From positions 1 to 64,000 of the forward strand of contig NZ_SEWE01000013.1 of the NCBI RefSeq assembly GCF_004167665.1: a DNA stretch of 64,000 nt, read 5' to 3'. This DNA comes from Hymenobacter persicinus (GTDB lineage Bacteria; Bacteroidota; Bacteroidia; Cytophagales; Hymenobacteraceae). Of the stretch, positions 52,108 through 63,178 are shown in pieces; positions within the stretch are counted from its first letter, which is position 1, and every line of letters begins with the position of its first letter. Under the pieces are notes generated by a model. That model did not search any database. It had not been told where the DNA came from and was given only the letters and a program-made list of their open reading frames with translations. The position numbers and the translations under genes are program-made.

Positions 52108-52737
52108 TTGTTCGGATTCTTAAAACATATCCTCTCGAAGCCCGGAGCTCAGGAAGGTGCGCAATGGAAGCCTCTGGCCCGTACGACGGCCCAGGTGCGG
52201 GCGCACGAGCAGTGGGTGGCGCAGCAGGTATATCTGAACTGGATGGGCCCGTATTTCAAAGCCTATCACTTCCGCAAAACCGGCGTCAGCGGGCAGGGGC
52301 TGCGCGTGCAGCTGCTCGACGAGTGCGGGCGGCAGGGCGCTCTGTTTCTGTTTGACCCCAGCATCGGGCCCGGCAACTTCCGGCACCTGTTCGACTTTAT
52401 CCGCGACCGGGTTATCAGCTTGGGCTATAATCTCTCCACCTCCGACCAGCGCACCCTGCGCCACGAGCGGTACACCGAGGTTATCGATAAGCACTTTCTC
52501 AAGCCCCAGCCCAAGGACTGCACCCAGTCGGGCCGCTGCAACCAACTCTTTGGTACCGTGACCGTGGACATGGTGAGCGTGAACGGGCAGCCGGGCTTTA
52601 TCCGGTTTTCGTCCAACCCCTACCACGACGCCATTTTCACCCCGGCCGGCTCCTTTGATGCCCTAATGGATAAAGTCTTCAACCTGCCCCCGGCCCCGCC
52701 GGAAGTGCAGGCATTGATCAAGCAATATGCCAAATAG
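52108..52737 (+). CDS. Soluble protein of unknown function
   Basis: The 209-aa protein (from a TTG at 52108) has no signal peptide and is rich in aromatic and basic residues, with YLNWMGPYFKAYHFRKTG, LLDECGRQGALFLFDPS, NFRHLFDFIRDRVISLGY and SGRCNQLFGTVTVDMVSVNG. I do not recognise it. The frame is open up to 51922, overlapping the DUF2147 gene, but those residues lack coding character, so a later start is preferred; the exact start is uncertain. It ends at a strong terminator. Confidence 0.65.
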   Translation: MFGFLKHILSKPGAQEGAQWKPLARTTAQVRAHEQWVAQQVYLNWMGPYFKAYHFRKTGVSGQGLRVQLLDECGRQGALFLFDPSIGPGNFRHLFDFIRDRVISLGYNLSTSDQRTLRHERYTEVIDKHFLKPQPKDCTQSGRCNQLFGTVTVDMVSVNGQPGFIRFSSNPYHDAIFTPAGSFDALMDKVFNLPPAPPEVQALIKQYAK

Positions 52738-52754
52738 CCCCTTACTTGCACAGA

Positions 52755-52787
52755 AAATGCCCCGCCAGCGTGCTGACGGGGCTTTTT
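52755..52787. terminator. Bidirectional terminator
   Basis: GCCCCG (52759-52764) pairs with CGGGGC (52777-52782) between an A-rich and a T-rich tract, serving the plus gene and the converging M1 peptidase gene. Confidence 0.8.
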
Positions 52788-52807
52788 CTGTGCTGGGCGG
52801 GATCTGG

Positions 52808-54823
52808 CTACTCGCGCACGAAGCGGGCCAATGACACGACCCCTTCGGGGGAAGTCAGGCGCAGGTGGTAAAGACCGGGCGTCAGGGCACGAGTGTCGAG
52901 TTGGGCCGAGGCGGCGCTGACGGTCTGCCGCAGGAGCACGCGGCCGGTGGCGTCGGTTACTTCGGCCTGGGCGGCCCCGGCCCCGATATCCTGGAGCCGG
53001 AGCACGTCGTGACAGGGGTTCGGGTATACGGTCAGCGGGGCGAGGCGGGCCACGGCGCGGGCGGCCAGCACCAGGGTGTTGTCGCGCACGATGGTGCCAG
53101 TGCCGTTGAGCACCCACTGGTCCGGATCCAGCTGAATGCTGCTGACGGTACCATTGACGGGCACGCTAAAGGAAGACACGAGCTGACTCTGGCGCAGGCG
53201 CACAATCTGGCTGGTGCCGGAGCTGTAGGTGACTTTGTAATCCAGCGGCGTGTCGAAGAAGGGCGTAATGGTGGGCGCCGACACGGTTTCGGTGGTGCGC
53301 AGGTACAGGCTGTTGCCGACCTGATTCCAGCGCACGGCAAACGTCGGGTAGCCTTCCCCCACGTACCACTGCTGGAAGAAGTACGTGAGCGACGTACCAG
53401 CTTCGGCCTCGAAGATGCGCTGCAGGTCGCTGGTGCGGGCCGTACGGCCGCCATAAGTGGTCTGGTAAGTGCGCAGGGCCCGGAAGAACTTCACGTCGTC
53501 GTTGAGCAGGTAGCGCAGCATGTGCACCACGGCGGCGCCCTTCTTATAAGAGAAGCGGCTGCTGAAGATGCGCCCGACGTTGGTCGTGTCGGGCACCCGG
53601 ACGCTGCCGTTGGGCACTTGCATGGTGAAGCCATGGGCCTGGTCCATCCAGTAGCGGCCGGTGTAGGGGGCCGTAGCCGGAAAGGCGTTGAGCGAGAGAT
53701 ACTCGCCGTAGGAGGCGAAACTTTCGTTGAGCCAGATATCCTGCCAGGAGGCGCAGGTCACGTTGTCGCCGAACCACTGGTGAAACAACTCATGGGCCGT
53801 GAGCGTGAAGTTGAAGCCGTCCTGGGTGGTCATGGTCTGGTGCTCCATGCCCCCGCCAATGGGCGCCATGCTGTGACCGTACTTTTCGCTGGCAAACGGG
53901 TAGAGCCCTACCAGGGCCGAGTAGTTTTCGATAAAGCCCGGCGTGCGGTCAATTTCGAACTGGTAGTCGGTCTTGGCCGCGGCGTTGTAGAGGTAGTTGA
54001 CAATCGGAATAGTGGGTCCGCCGGCGGGATGGGCGTAGTTGACGTACTCGATGTAGGGCGCCACGGCCACCGAAATCAGGTAGTAGTCGATGGGCTTGCG
54101 CGACTTCCACTCGTAGCGGCTCTTGCCGTTGGGCCGGGCCGTGACGCGCTCCAGCACGCCGTTAGAGCCCACCTTGTTAATGTTCGAGGTGGTCACCCAC
54201 ACGTCGGAGGAGTCGGCCTTGTCGGTGAGCAGTTGCTTGCAGGGCCACCACTCGTAGGCGTTGAAAGGCTCGCTCAGGCTCCAGGTCACGTTGACGCCGT
54301 AGTTCGTTTCAAACTCTGTGTCGAGGGCGTTGCCGATGGCGGCGGAGTTGCCGTTAGGCGCTGTGCCGCGGTAGTAGATGTAGGCGTTGAAGAGGGTGTT
54401 GGGGGTTACGGGCTCGGCCAAGCGGACCGTTACGTCGCCGGCGGCGCGGCGCAGCCCGGGGCTCTTGCGCCCGTTCACCACCACCGAGTCGATGATATAG
54501 GTCGGGTAGAGCTCGAAGGCCAGCGAATCCAGGATCTGCCCCTTGGTCAGGGCCTGCATCCGCACCGAGCCGCTCACGGTCCGCACGTTGTTTTCCAGAG
54601 CCAGGTCCAGCTTGTAATACTTCACGTCGTAGCGCTCCATTTTCTGGGCGTGGCGCACCGTGGTGGCGGGCTGACGCAGGGCCGCGGCCTCGTGCCGGTG
54701 GGCGCAGCTGAAGGCCGCGTCGGCGGCCAGGTCGGCGGGCTTGGGGCGGAAAGCCGGCGTTTGGGCCCAGGCGGGAGCGGCCAGCAGCAGGCTGAGCGCG
54801 GCAGAGTAAAAAAGTCGCTTCAT
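52808..54823 (-). CDS. M1 family aminopeptidase with T9SS type A sorting domain
   Basis: The 671-aa exported zinc aminopeptidase has a signal peptide (MKRLFYSAALSLLLAAPAWAQ), the N-terminal beta saddle, the substrate motif GGGMEHQTM (a GxMEN variant with His in place of Asn), and the zinc site HELFH at residues 344-348 with the distal Glu in WLNESFASYGEY. The C-terminal 75 or so residues (LTVYPNPCHDVLRL ... GLYHLRLTSPEG) are a T9SS type A sorting domain, so it should be secreted or surface-attached. The start at 54823 gives the signal peptide. It is divergent from another T9SS cargo gene. Confidence 0.93.
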   Translation of the reverse strand: MKRLFYSAALSLLLAAPAWAQTPAFRPKPADLAADAAFSCAHRHEAAALRQPATTVRHAQKMERYDVKYYKLDLALENNVRTVSGSVRMQALTKGQILDSLAFELYPTYIIDSVVVNGRKSPGLRRAAGDVTVRLAEPVTPNTLFNAYIYYRGTAPNGNSAAIGNALDTEFETNYGVNVTWSLSEPFNAYEWWPCKQLLTDKADSSDVWVTTSNINKVGSNGVLERVTARPNGKSRYEWKSRKPIDYYLISVAVAPYIEYVNYAHPAGGPTIPIVNYLYNAAAKTDYQFEIDRTPGFIENYSALVGLYPFASEKYGHSMAPIGGGMEHQTMTTQDGFNFTLTAHELFHQWFGDNVTCASWQDIWLNESFASYGEYLSLNAFPATAPYTGRYWMDQAHGFTMQVPNGSVRVPDTTNVGRIFSSRFSYKKGAAVVHMLRYLLNDDVKFFRALRTYQTTYGGRTARTSDLQRIFEAEAGTSLTYFFQQWYVGEGYPTFAVRWNQVGNSLYLRTTETVSAPTITPFFDTPLDYKVTYSSGTSQIVRLRQSQLVSSFSVPVNGTVSSIQLDPDQWVLNGTGTIVRDNTLVLAARAVARLAPLTVYPNPCHDVLRLQDIGAGAAQAEVTDATGRVLLRQTVSAASAQLDTRALTPGLYHLRLTSPEGVVSLARFVRE

Positions 54824-54980
54824 GCAGAAGGATAAGGAGGTAAACCGGCCGGAAAACAACCCGGCGTAATGGGGCTCACAAGATACGCAGCCGTCCAGAT
54901 AAACTCCCCCCTTTGGCATCCGGTTCCGCCCGCGCGGTTGTATCTTTCGGCAGAAAAGGATGATTTTAACCTGACGAGCT

Positions 54981-57206
54981 ATGCCCCCACCTTTCCGACT
55001 GCTTTTCCGGGCCTGCCTGGGCCTTGTGCTGCTTCTGCTGGCCAGTTCGGGCGCCCGGGCTACTCACATTGTGGGGGGAGAGTTGGACCTGCAGTACGTG
55101 GCCGGCAGTCAGTACCGCATTTCCCTGAACCTGTACTTCGACGCCATCAACGGCAACTCCGGCGCCCTCGACACCGACCTGACGGTCAGCATTTTCGACA
55201 AGGGCACCAACCGACGGATGCAGGACGTGTCGCTGCCGTTGACCAGCAACACGTTTGTTACTTATTCCAACGTGGCCTGCACGGTGCCCACGCTCAGCAC
55301 CCGCCGCCTGGTGTACTCCCGGCTGATTGATTTGCCGGCCAACCAGTACTTCAGCCCGGCCGGCTACTACGCGGCCGTGGAGCGCTGCTGCCGCAACAAC
55401 GGCATCAGCAACATCGTCAACCCCGGCGACGCGGGTCAGACGTTCTACCTCGAGTTTCCCGCCGTAGTCCGCAACGGTCAGCCCTTCCTGAATTCGACGC
55501 CCCGGATTTTTCCGCCCCTGAGCGACTATGCCTGCCGCGGCGACCTGTTTTACTACAACTTTGGCGGCACCGACTCCGACAAGGACTCCCTGATTTATGA
55601 GCTGGTCACGCCGCTGTCGGGCCACTCCACCCCCGGCCAGCCCAAGCCCGGGGCCGCCGACCCGGCACCCTACAACCCGATTCAGTGGCAGCCGGGGCTG
55701 AACGTGCTCAACCAGATTCCCGGCAACCCGCCCCTGCGCATCGACCGGCAGTCGGGGCGGCTGCAGGTGCTACCCACTCAGCTGGGCCTGTTCGTGTTCG
55801 GCATTAAGTGCTCGGAATATCGCAAGGGCGTTAAAATCGGGGAAGTGCGGCGCGACTTTCAGCTGCAGGTGCTCAACTGCCCCCGCAATACGCCCCCGAG
55901 TATGAGCGTGCTGATGCCGGGCAAGGGCACGCCCTACCGCGCCGGCCTCGACACGCTGCGCCTGACGCCGGGTTCGGGCCGCTGCATCACGCTGCGCTTC
56001 ACCGACCCCGACCCGAGCTCCACGCTGAGCTTGTCGTTGAACCCGGTGAACTACACCGGCGTGCTGCCCTCGTTCAGCATCACGAAAGGACTGGTGAAAA
56101 CGCCCGGCGCGCCCGATACGCTGATTTCCCAGCTGTGCTTCCCGACCTGCGTCAACACCCGGGGCAAGGTCTTCCTGCTCGACGTGATTGTGGCCGACGA
56201 CGGGTGCAGCCTGCCCAAGCGCGACACGGTGCGGGTGGCCTTCACCTCCATGCCCGACCCCAACGGCAACCCGACCATCACCACCACCGCCGGCCCCGGC
56301 CTGCCGCTGCGGGCCCGCCCCGGCGACTTGGTCACGTTCACGCTCACCGGTACCGACCCCGACAATGACCCCGTAACCCTGGAAATGACCGGGCGAGGCT
56401 TCAACCCGACTGCCTACGGGGCCCAGCTCACCCAAACCGCGGGCGGCAGCCCGGCCCGGGGCACATTTACCTGGCGCGTCGACTGCCAGGCCGTGAACAA
56501 GCCGATTTTCGAGTTTGAGTTTGCCGCCGCCGCCAGCCCCTGCAACGAGCGGCAGGCCAGCAGCCTGATTGTCCCCATCCAGATTGACTACAGCAACGTG
56601 GCGCCGGTGCTGACCACTACCCTGCCGCCGGACTCGGCGGGGCTGCCTCCGGTGATTCGGCGCCGGCTAGGGGAAGTCTACGAAGCTACGCTGGAAGGCG
56701 TGGATGCCGACGCCAACCCGTTGGTGTTCACGGCCACAGGCAAGAGCTTCGAGCTGGCCGCGGCCGGCATCACCTTCGTGCCCCGCAATGGTACGGGCCG
56801 GGCCACGGCCACCTTCCGCTGGGAAGCCTCCTGCGAGGCCGTGCGCCAGCAGGGGCTGGAAGTCACGTTTCAGCTCCAGGAAACCACCTGCCTGCCCCAG
56901 CCTCAGACCCGAAAAGTGCGCCTGGAGGTGATTCCGCCGGTGGTGCCGCCCTTCCTGCCCCCGAACGTGTTTACGCCCAACAATGACGGGCTCAACGACT
57001 TCTTTCAGCTGCCCAACCTGCCCCCCGACTTCTGCGACTCCCGCCTGAGCACCATCAAAATCTTCAGCCGCTGGGGCAACGAGGTCTACCGCACCACCGA
57101 CCGGGACTTCCGGTGGAATGGCAGCGGCCTGCCCGCGGGCGTGTATTTCTACCTGGTTGAGTACACCGACCGGCAGTTCAAAGGCACCGTGACGCTGGCC
57201 CCCTAG
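54981..57206 (+). CDS. Large surface protein with T9SS type B (CHU_C) sorting domain
   Basis: The 741-aa protein has a signal peptide, then ATHIVGGELDLQYV as the mature N-terminus, a series of beta-sandwich, cadherin/PKD-like regions (about 30-650) with several Cys pairs and Asp-rich loops such as FTDPDPSS and GTDPDNDPVT, and a C-terminal gliding-motility-associated domain: PNVFTPNNDGLNDFFQL, IKIFSRWGNEVYR and GLPAGVYFYLVEY. The last is the T9SS type B signal. It is likely a cell-surface or secreted adhesin-like protein. A TATCTTTC box (54941-54948) lies 32 bp ahead of the ATG. Confidence 0.9.
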   Translation: MPPPFRLLFRACLGLVLLLLASSGARATHIVGGELDLQYVAGSQYRISLNLYFDAINGNSGALDTDLTVSIFDKGTNRRMQDVSLPLTSNTFVTYSNVACTVPTLSTRRLVYSRLIDLPANQYFSPAGYYAAVERCCRNNGISNIVNPGDAGQTFYLEFPAVVRNGQPFLNSTPRIFPPLSDYACRGDLFYYNFGGTDSDKDSLIYELVTPLSGHSTPGQPKPGAADPAPYNPIQWQPGLNVLNQIPGNPPLRIDRQSGRLQVLPTQLGLFVFGIKCSEYRKGVKIGEVRRDFQLQVLNCPRNTPPSMSVLMPGKGTPYRAGLDTLRLTPGSGRCITLRFTDPDPSSTLSLSLNPVNYTGVLPSFSITKGLVKTPGAPDTLISQLCFPTCVNTRGKVFLLDVIVADDGCSLPKRDTVRVAFTSMPDPNGNPTITTTAGPGLPLRARPGDLVTFTLTGTDPDNDPVTLEMTGRGFNPTAYGAQLTQTAGGSPARGTFTWRVDCQAVNKPIFEFEFAAAASPCNERQASSLIVPIQIDYSNVAPVLTTTLPPDSAGLPPVIRRRLGEVYEATLEGVDADANPLVFTATGKSFELAAAGITFVPRNGTGRATATFRWEASCEAVRQQGLEVTFQLQETTCLPQPQTRKVRLEVIPPVVPPFLPPNVFTPNNDGLNDFFQLPNLPPDFCDSRLSTIKIFSRWGNEVYRTTDRDFRWNGSGLPAGVYFYLVEYTDRQFKGTVTLAP

Positions 57207-57223
57207 CCCGCCAGCCCAACCAC

Positions 57224-57262
57224 AAAAAAGCCCCGGTCAGCATGCTGGCCGGGGCTTTTTTT
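57224..57262. terminator. Bidirectional terminator
   Basis: A 13-bp stem with one G-U pair (57230-57242 with 57243-57255) lies between A6 and T7, serving both converging genes. Confidence 0.88.
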
Positions 57263-57276
57263 ACGCGGTTGAAATT

Positions 57277-57924
57277 CTAATACAGAAACAGGAACAGCAG
57301 GAACAGCGCCACCCACAGCCCGTCGATGAAGTGCCAGTAGAGGCTCAGCATCCGCAGCTGCAAACGGCGGTAGGGGTTGCGGATGAAGACCAGGCTACGC
57401 ACCGCGTCGCGGGAGGCGTGCAGGGTCCGCAGCAGCAGGGCCAGCAAAAACAGCATTCCGCCCAACAGGTGCGCCACGTGCAGGGCCGAAATCAGGTAGA
57501 CGTAGGTGCCACTGGCTTCACCGGTGAAAAAGACACCCTGGAGCATCAATTCCCGCCAACCCAGCACCTGCAGGCCGGCAAAGATGCTGCCCAACACCAA
57601 CGTGGCGCCCAGGCAGCGGACCAGGCCCGTCACATCGTCGGCCCGATACAGGCGCTGGGCCTGGCTGAGCGTGTAGCTGCTCACCAGCAGCACGATGGTG
57701 CTGATAGAAAAGTAGCGCGGCAGCGGGTGCAGCCCCGTGGGCAGGCCACTCAGGTGGCGGGTCTGCACGTAGGCCGCCAGCAGAATCACAAACAGCACCG
57801 TGATGCCGGCCAAGCCCAAGTAGAGCAGCATCAGCAGCGGGGGCACCCGCTCAATACGGGAAAACGCGGAGGTGGACCGGCCGGCCCCGACCTTGTCTTT
57901 GCGTTCTTTGTCGGAATTCATCAT
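57277..57924 (-). CDS. Cytochrome c oxidase subunit III family protein
   Basis: The 215-aa protein has five membrane helices and the subunit III signatures SGTYVYLISALHVAHLLGGM and LYWHFIDGLWVALFLLF. Five helices instead of seven is the short form common in bacterial heme-copper oxidases. It is separated from any subunit I or II gene in this window, so it is either a stand-alone extra subunit or part of a scattered complex. Two adjacent ATG codons (57924 and 57921) could start it; the long upstream open frame has no coding character. Confidence 0.9.
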   Translation of the reverse strand: MMNSDKERKDKVGAGRSTSAFSRIERVPPLLMLLYLGLAGITVLFVILLAAYVQTRHLSGLPTGLHPLPRYFSISTIVLLVSSYTLSQAQRLYRADDVTGLVRCLGATLVLGSIFAGLQVLGWRELMLQGVFFTGEASGTYVYLISALHVAHLLGGMLFLLALLLRTLHASRDAVRSLVFIRNPYRRLQLRMLSLYWHFIDGLWVALFLLFLFLY

Positions 57925-58178
57925 CGGTGGCTGAGGAGAGCAACGTACTACTGGCAAACCAAATAGCAAGCCATTAGTTCCGCGCCGACAGCTCCGGCAA
58001 TCCCCCTTGGCTTCTGAGGGTAAATACGCAAAAACCCCGCGGCCGGCCCGCCAATATTCGGGTCTTTTTCCGCCCGGTAGCGACCCCGCCACCGGGCCGT
58101 CCTGCCGCAGCCGCTTGCCAGCAGCCGGCCCCTGCGCCACGATCAATGCAGCCGCGGCCCGGCCCCGCAAACAGCAGC

Positions 58179-58514
58179 TTACGAGAAGAAGGAGCCGATT
58201 TTACCCAGCACGGCGTTGAGCGTAATCTTGGGGGTGCGGCCGGCGCCGAAGGTCACGTAGGTTTTGCCCGCCACCCGCAAATCCAGGATCAGCCCGAGCT
58301 GCCGGGCCAAGTCGTTGAGTTGCTGGAGCGGGTCGGAGCCGGGGGCCTTGGGCTTTTTTGGGCCGGGCGGCTTGGGCGGACCGGCCGTGAGCTTGTCGAG
58401 CACGCGCTGGCTGGGCACGTTCACAATCAGGTAAGTGCCCGAGCCCGCCAGCTGAATATCGTCGCCGTCGATGCTGATAACCAGCCGCGCTTCTATTTCG
58501 AGGCCGCTAGCCAA
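58179..58514 (-). CDS. Small protein of unknown function, second of an overlapping pair
   Basis: The 111-aa protein begins LEIEARLVISIDGDDIQLAG, has a Pro/Lys-rich central linker (AGPPKPPGPKKPKAPG) and a C-terminal beta pattern (LILDLRVAGKTYVTFGAGR). No signal peptide. Its TTG start overlaps the TAG stop of the preceding gene in the sequence TTGGCTAG, so it is probably translated by reinitiation. Not recognised. Confidence 0.65.
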   Translation of the reverse strand: MASGLEIEARLVISIDGDDIQLAGSGTYLIVNVPSQRVLDKLTAGPPKPPGPKKPKAPGSDPLQQLNDLARQLGLILDLRVAGKTYVTFGAGRTPKITLNAVLGKIGSFFS

Positions 58515-58758
58515 CGTTGCTCGGATTGGCCGTCGGCAGCTGGGGCGCGGCCGCGGGCGGATTTTCGCCCCGGGTCCGGACGCGCATCGAGCCGTTTAGG
58601 CGCCAGGTGGCGGGCGTCGCGGCAGGGTTCTGAGGGTTGGGCACCTGCAGCTCCATCTGGTCGAAGGCGAAGGAAAGCTCGACGCCGCCCGAGAGCTTGG
58701 ACAGCAGCGAGGCGGCGGTGTCGGCCCAGGAGCCGGAAGGTTGCGAAGAATCAGCCAT
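58507..58758 (-). CDS. Small protein of unknown function, first of an overlapping pair
   Basis: The 83-aa protein starts MADSSQPSGSWADTAASLLS and contains GGVELSFAFDQMELQVPNP and ATWRLNGSMRVRT, suggesting a small beta-rich fold. No signal peptide. The last 8 nt overlap the next gene. Both proteins mention similar short beta strands (ELSFAFD, EIEARLVIS) and may be partners; neither family is recognised. The frame is open upstream, but the ATG at 58758 is preferred. Confidence 0.6.
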   Translation of the reverse strand: MADSSQPSGSWADTAASLLSKLSGGVELSFAFDQMELQVPNPQNPAATPATWRLNGSMRVRTRGENPPAAAPQLPTANPSNVG

Positions 58759-58984
58759 GGGAAAGAAGGATAAAAAACGAACTGAAATGTACCGGGGAAA
58801 CGTGTCCGGGCGGCACAAGTTACGCGGCCGGGCGGGGCAATGGTAGCAAAAACGCGGAAAACCTCGGCTGGCAGGGCTTTTGTAACGCTTGCGCCACAGC
58901 CCGCGCGGCGGCCCCGTGCCGGTTAAAATCCAAACGGCGGCGTATGCGTATGCGGCTCAACACTAGGTTCACACTTTTGCTCCC

Positions 58985-59779
58985 ATGAAGCTTCCCGCCC
59001 TGCTTGCCCTGCCCCTGCTTGCCCTGGCTGCCCGCGCCCAGACCACCCCGCCCTCGCCCGATACGGCCACGACCGTGGCTTCAGCCCCCGAACCGGCCGT
59101 GGAAACCGCCTGTGCCCATCCCTTTGGCCTCTACGACAACATGGAGCTGGTCTACCGCCTCACCAACGGGGCCAGCAAGCCGACGGGGGAGCTGCGCTAC
59201 CGCGTGGTGCGCCTGGGCTCGGAGCTGAACAAGAAAAAAACCCGCACCACGACCACCGTATTGCTGAAAAGCGGCCTCTACGACGTAAAGAACCGCCTGC
59301 TCCACCAGCAGGACCTTACCTTCCGCTGCTCCCGCGACACCACCTTCACCGACGGCCTGACCCAGTTCAACCCCGAAAGCCTGAAGTCGTTCCGGGAGCG
59401 GATATTTGACTTTGCCCCCATCAACATTGCCTGGCCTAACCGGCCCACCATTGGCAGCCGCCTCCCCGACGGCGGCAGCGTGGTGCAAGTGCGGAGCTCG
59501 GCCGTCGATATTGCCAAGGTGAGTACCCTGGCGCAGAAGCGCCGCGTGGTCAGTGGCCCCGAAGCGGTGAAAACCCCGGCCGGCACCTTCCAGTGTTACA
59601 AGGTGGAGTCGGAGCGGGAATCCTCGACCAAAGCCCGGGCCGACGTGGCCTTCCGCACCACCGTGCGGGTCATCGACTACTACGCCCCGGCCGTGGGCGT
59701 GGTCAAAACCGAGATTTTCGGCAAGAACGGTAAGCTGGCCGAAACCCGGACCCTGGCCGCCATTTCCAAAGGCAAGTAG
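58985..59779 (+). CDS. Secreted TapB/DUF3108-like protein
   Basis: The 264-aa protein has a signal peptide (MKLPALLALPLLALAARAQ) and a mature beta-rich domain starting at MELVYRLTNGASKPTGELRYRV. The C-terminal block KTPAGTFQCYKVESE followed by DYYAPAVGVVKTE is typical of TapB/DUF3108-like periplasmic proteins, whose function is unknown. A CACTTTTG box (58972-58979) ends 5 bp before the ATG, so its transcript may be leaderless. Confidence 0.75.
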   Translation: MKLPALLALPLLALAARAQTTPPSPDTATTVASAPEPAVETACAHPFGLYDNMELVYRLTNGASKPTGELRYRVVRLGSELNKKKTRTTTTVLLKSGLYDVKNRLLHQQDLTFRCSRDTTFTDGLTQFNPESLKSFRERIFDFAPINIAWPNRPTIGSRLPDGGSVVQVRSSAVDIAKVSTLAQKRRVVSGPEAVKTPAGTFQCYKVESERESSTKARADVAFRTTVRVIDYYAPAVGVVKTEIFGKNGKLAETRTLAAISKGK

Positions 59780-59835
59780 GCACTGGACTGAAAATCCGTA
59801 TTTTTCAGCTTCCAACCCTTACTCCTCTGTTTGCC

Positions 59836-60342
59836 ATGCGCGTTACAACCCTTTTGCTGGCCTCTGCCCTGACCGCGCTGGCCGCCTGTCAGGCGGCTCC
59901 GGCCACTGATACTGCTACGGCCCCCGCTACTCCTGCCCCCGCGGCCCCGGCCGGCAAAACCTACGGCGCCCCCCTTACGGCTGCCGGCGCCCGGCCCATG
60001 AGTGAGCTGAGTCAAGTGCTGGGAAACCAGGATTCGGCCCAGGTGAAGCTGGTGGGCAAGGCTTCGGGCGTGTGCCAGGCCAAGGGCTGCTGGCTGACCA
60101 TGGCCACCCCCGACGGCCGGCAGATGCGGGTGCGGTTCAAGGACTACGCCTTTTTCGTACCCAAGGACCTGACCGGCAAAACGGTCGTTATCAACGGCTG
60201 GGCCCACCGCGAGCAGGTGCCCGTGAGCGACTTACAGCACTACGCCAAGGATGCCGGCAAGTCGGCCAAGGAGGTGGCGGCCATCACCCAGCCCGAGGAG
60301 CAGCTCAACTTCGAAGCCGACGGCGTGCTGGTGCAGGAGTAG
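59836..60342 (+). CDS. DUF4920 lipoprotein
   Basis: The 168-aa protein has a lipoprotein signal (LLLASALTALAACQ, lipidated Cys at about residue 18), an Ala/Pro/Thr-rich linker and a DUF4920 domain with VKLVGKASGVCQAKGCWLTM, VRFKDYAFFVPKDLTGKTVVI and a C-terminal LNFEADGVLV. The CxxxGCW motif suggests a metal- or heme-related periplasmic role, but the family is uncharacterised. A TATTTTTC box (59799-59806) precedes it. Confidence 0.88.
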   Translation: MRVTTLLLASALTALAACQAAPATDTATAPATPAPAAPAGKTYGAPLTAAGARPMSELSQVLGNQDSAQVKLVGKASGVCQAKGCWLTMATPDGRQMRVRFKDYAFFVPKDLTGKTVVINGWAHREQVPVSDLQHYAKDAGKSAKEVAAITQPEEQLNFEADGVLVQE

Positions 60343-60366
60343 CCGGAGCGCAGAACCACTTTTCGT

Positions 60367-60395
60367 AAAAAAGGCCACCCGCGGGTGGCCTTTTT
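60367..60395 (+). terminator. Terminator of the DUF4920 gene
   Basis: GGCCACCC pairs with GGGTGGCC (stem 60373-60390), between A6 and T5. Confidence 0.9.
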
Positions 60396-60425
60396 CGTTT
60401 TCTGGCTGCCAACTGCGGACCCTGA

Positions 60426-62594
<2,169 letters not shown>

Positions 62595-62662
62595 CCCACC
62601 CCCTATTTTTCCGGGTCGGCAGTACCAGGCGGCCGGTCCTTCCTCAGCTATTTTCTTCGCCC

Positions 62663-63052
62663 ATGCTTCGTTTCCTGCTCTCAGCCACGGCCGGCCTGCT
62701 GCTTACGCTGGCCACCACCTGCCCCGCCGCCGCCCAGGCGAAGGTTCCGGTGGCCGACGTTGCCACCACCCACAAGCTGGCCCACAAGCGCAACGTGGTG
62801 GTGCTCGACGTGCGCACTCCGGCCGAATACGCCACCGGCCACCTGCGGCAGGCCCAAAACCTGGATTTCAAGGCCCCGGATTTTGCCGAAAAAGTTGCCG
62901 CTCTGGACCCGACCAAAACCTACCTGCTCTACTGCGCTTCCGGCAACCGCAGCGGCCAGGCCTCGGCCATTATGCAGGAAAAGGGCTTTGCAAAAGTCGT
63001 GAACGGCGGCGCTTTCAAAGACCTTAAAGCGGCCGGGCTGAAAACGGACTGA
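62663..63052 (+). CDS. Periplasmic rhodanese-like protein
   Basis: The 129-aa protein has a signal peptide (MLRFLLSATAGLLLTLATTCPAAAQ) and a single rhodanese domain: VVVLDVRTPAEYATGHL, then active-site Cys91 in LLYCASGNRSGQA. It should carry or transfer sulfane sulfur, or act in thiol chemistry, in the periplasm. Single gene with a TATTTTTC box (62604-62611) upstream. Confidence 0.92.
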   Translation: MLRFLLSATAGLLLTLATTCPAAAQAKVPVADVATTHKLAHKRNVVVLDVRTPAEYATGHLRQAQNLDFKAPDFAEKVAALDPTKTYLLYCASGNRSGQASAIMQEKGFAKVVNGGAFKDLKAAGLKTD

Positions 63053-63070
63053 GGCGCGGCTGTTCTTGTG

Positions 63071-63178
63071 GCCCGGTAGCCGCCTTAAGCAGCTCCGCGG
63101 GGCCAGGTTTTGCCCGAGGCCCGGTAATCCGGCCCGGGCGCCTGGTGCCGCGGAGCTGCTTGCTACCCGCTACCGGGT
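63071..63178. repeat. Very large hairpin between converging genes
   Basis: An inner pair of 21-nt arms (63087-63107 and 63141-63161) matches at 19 positions, and outer arms GCCCGGTAGC and GCTACCGGGT extend it. A further GC palindrome lies in the loop. It overlaps the last codon and stop of the lactonase gene. There is no T-tract. Confidence 0.8.
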
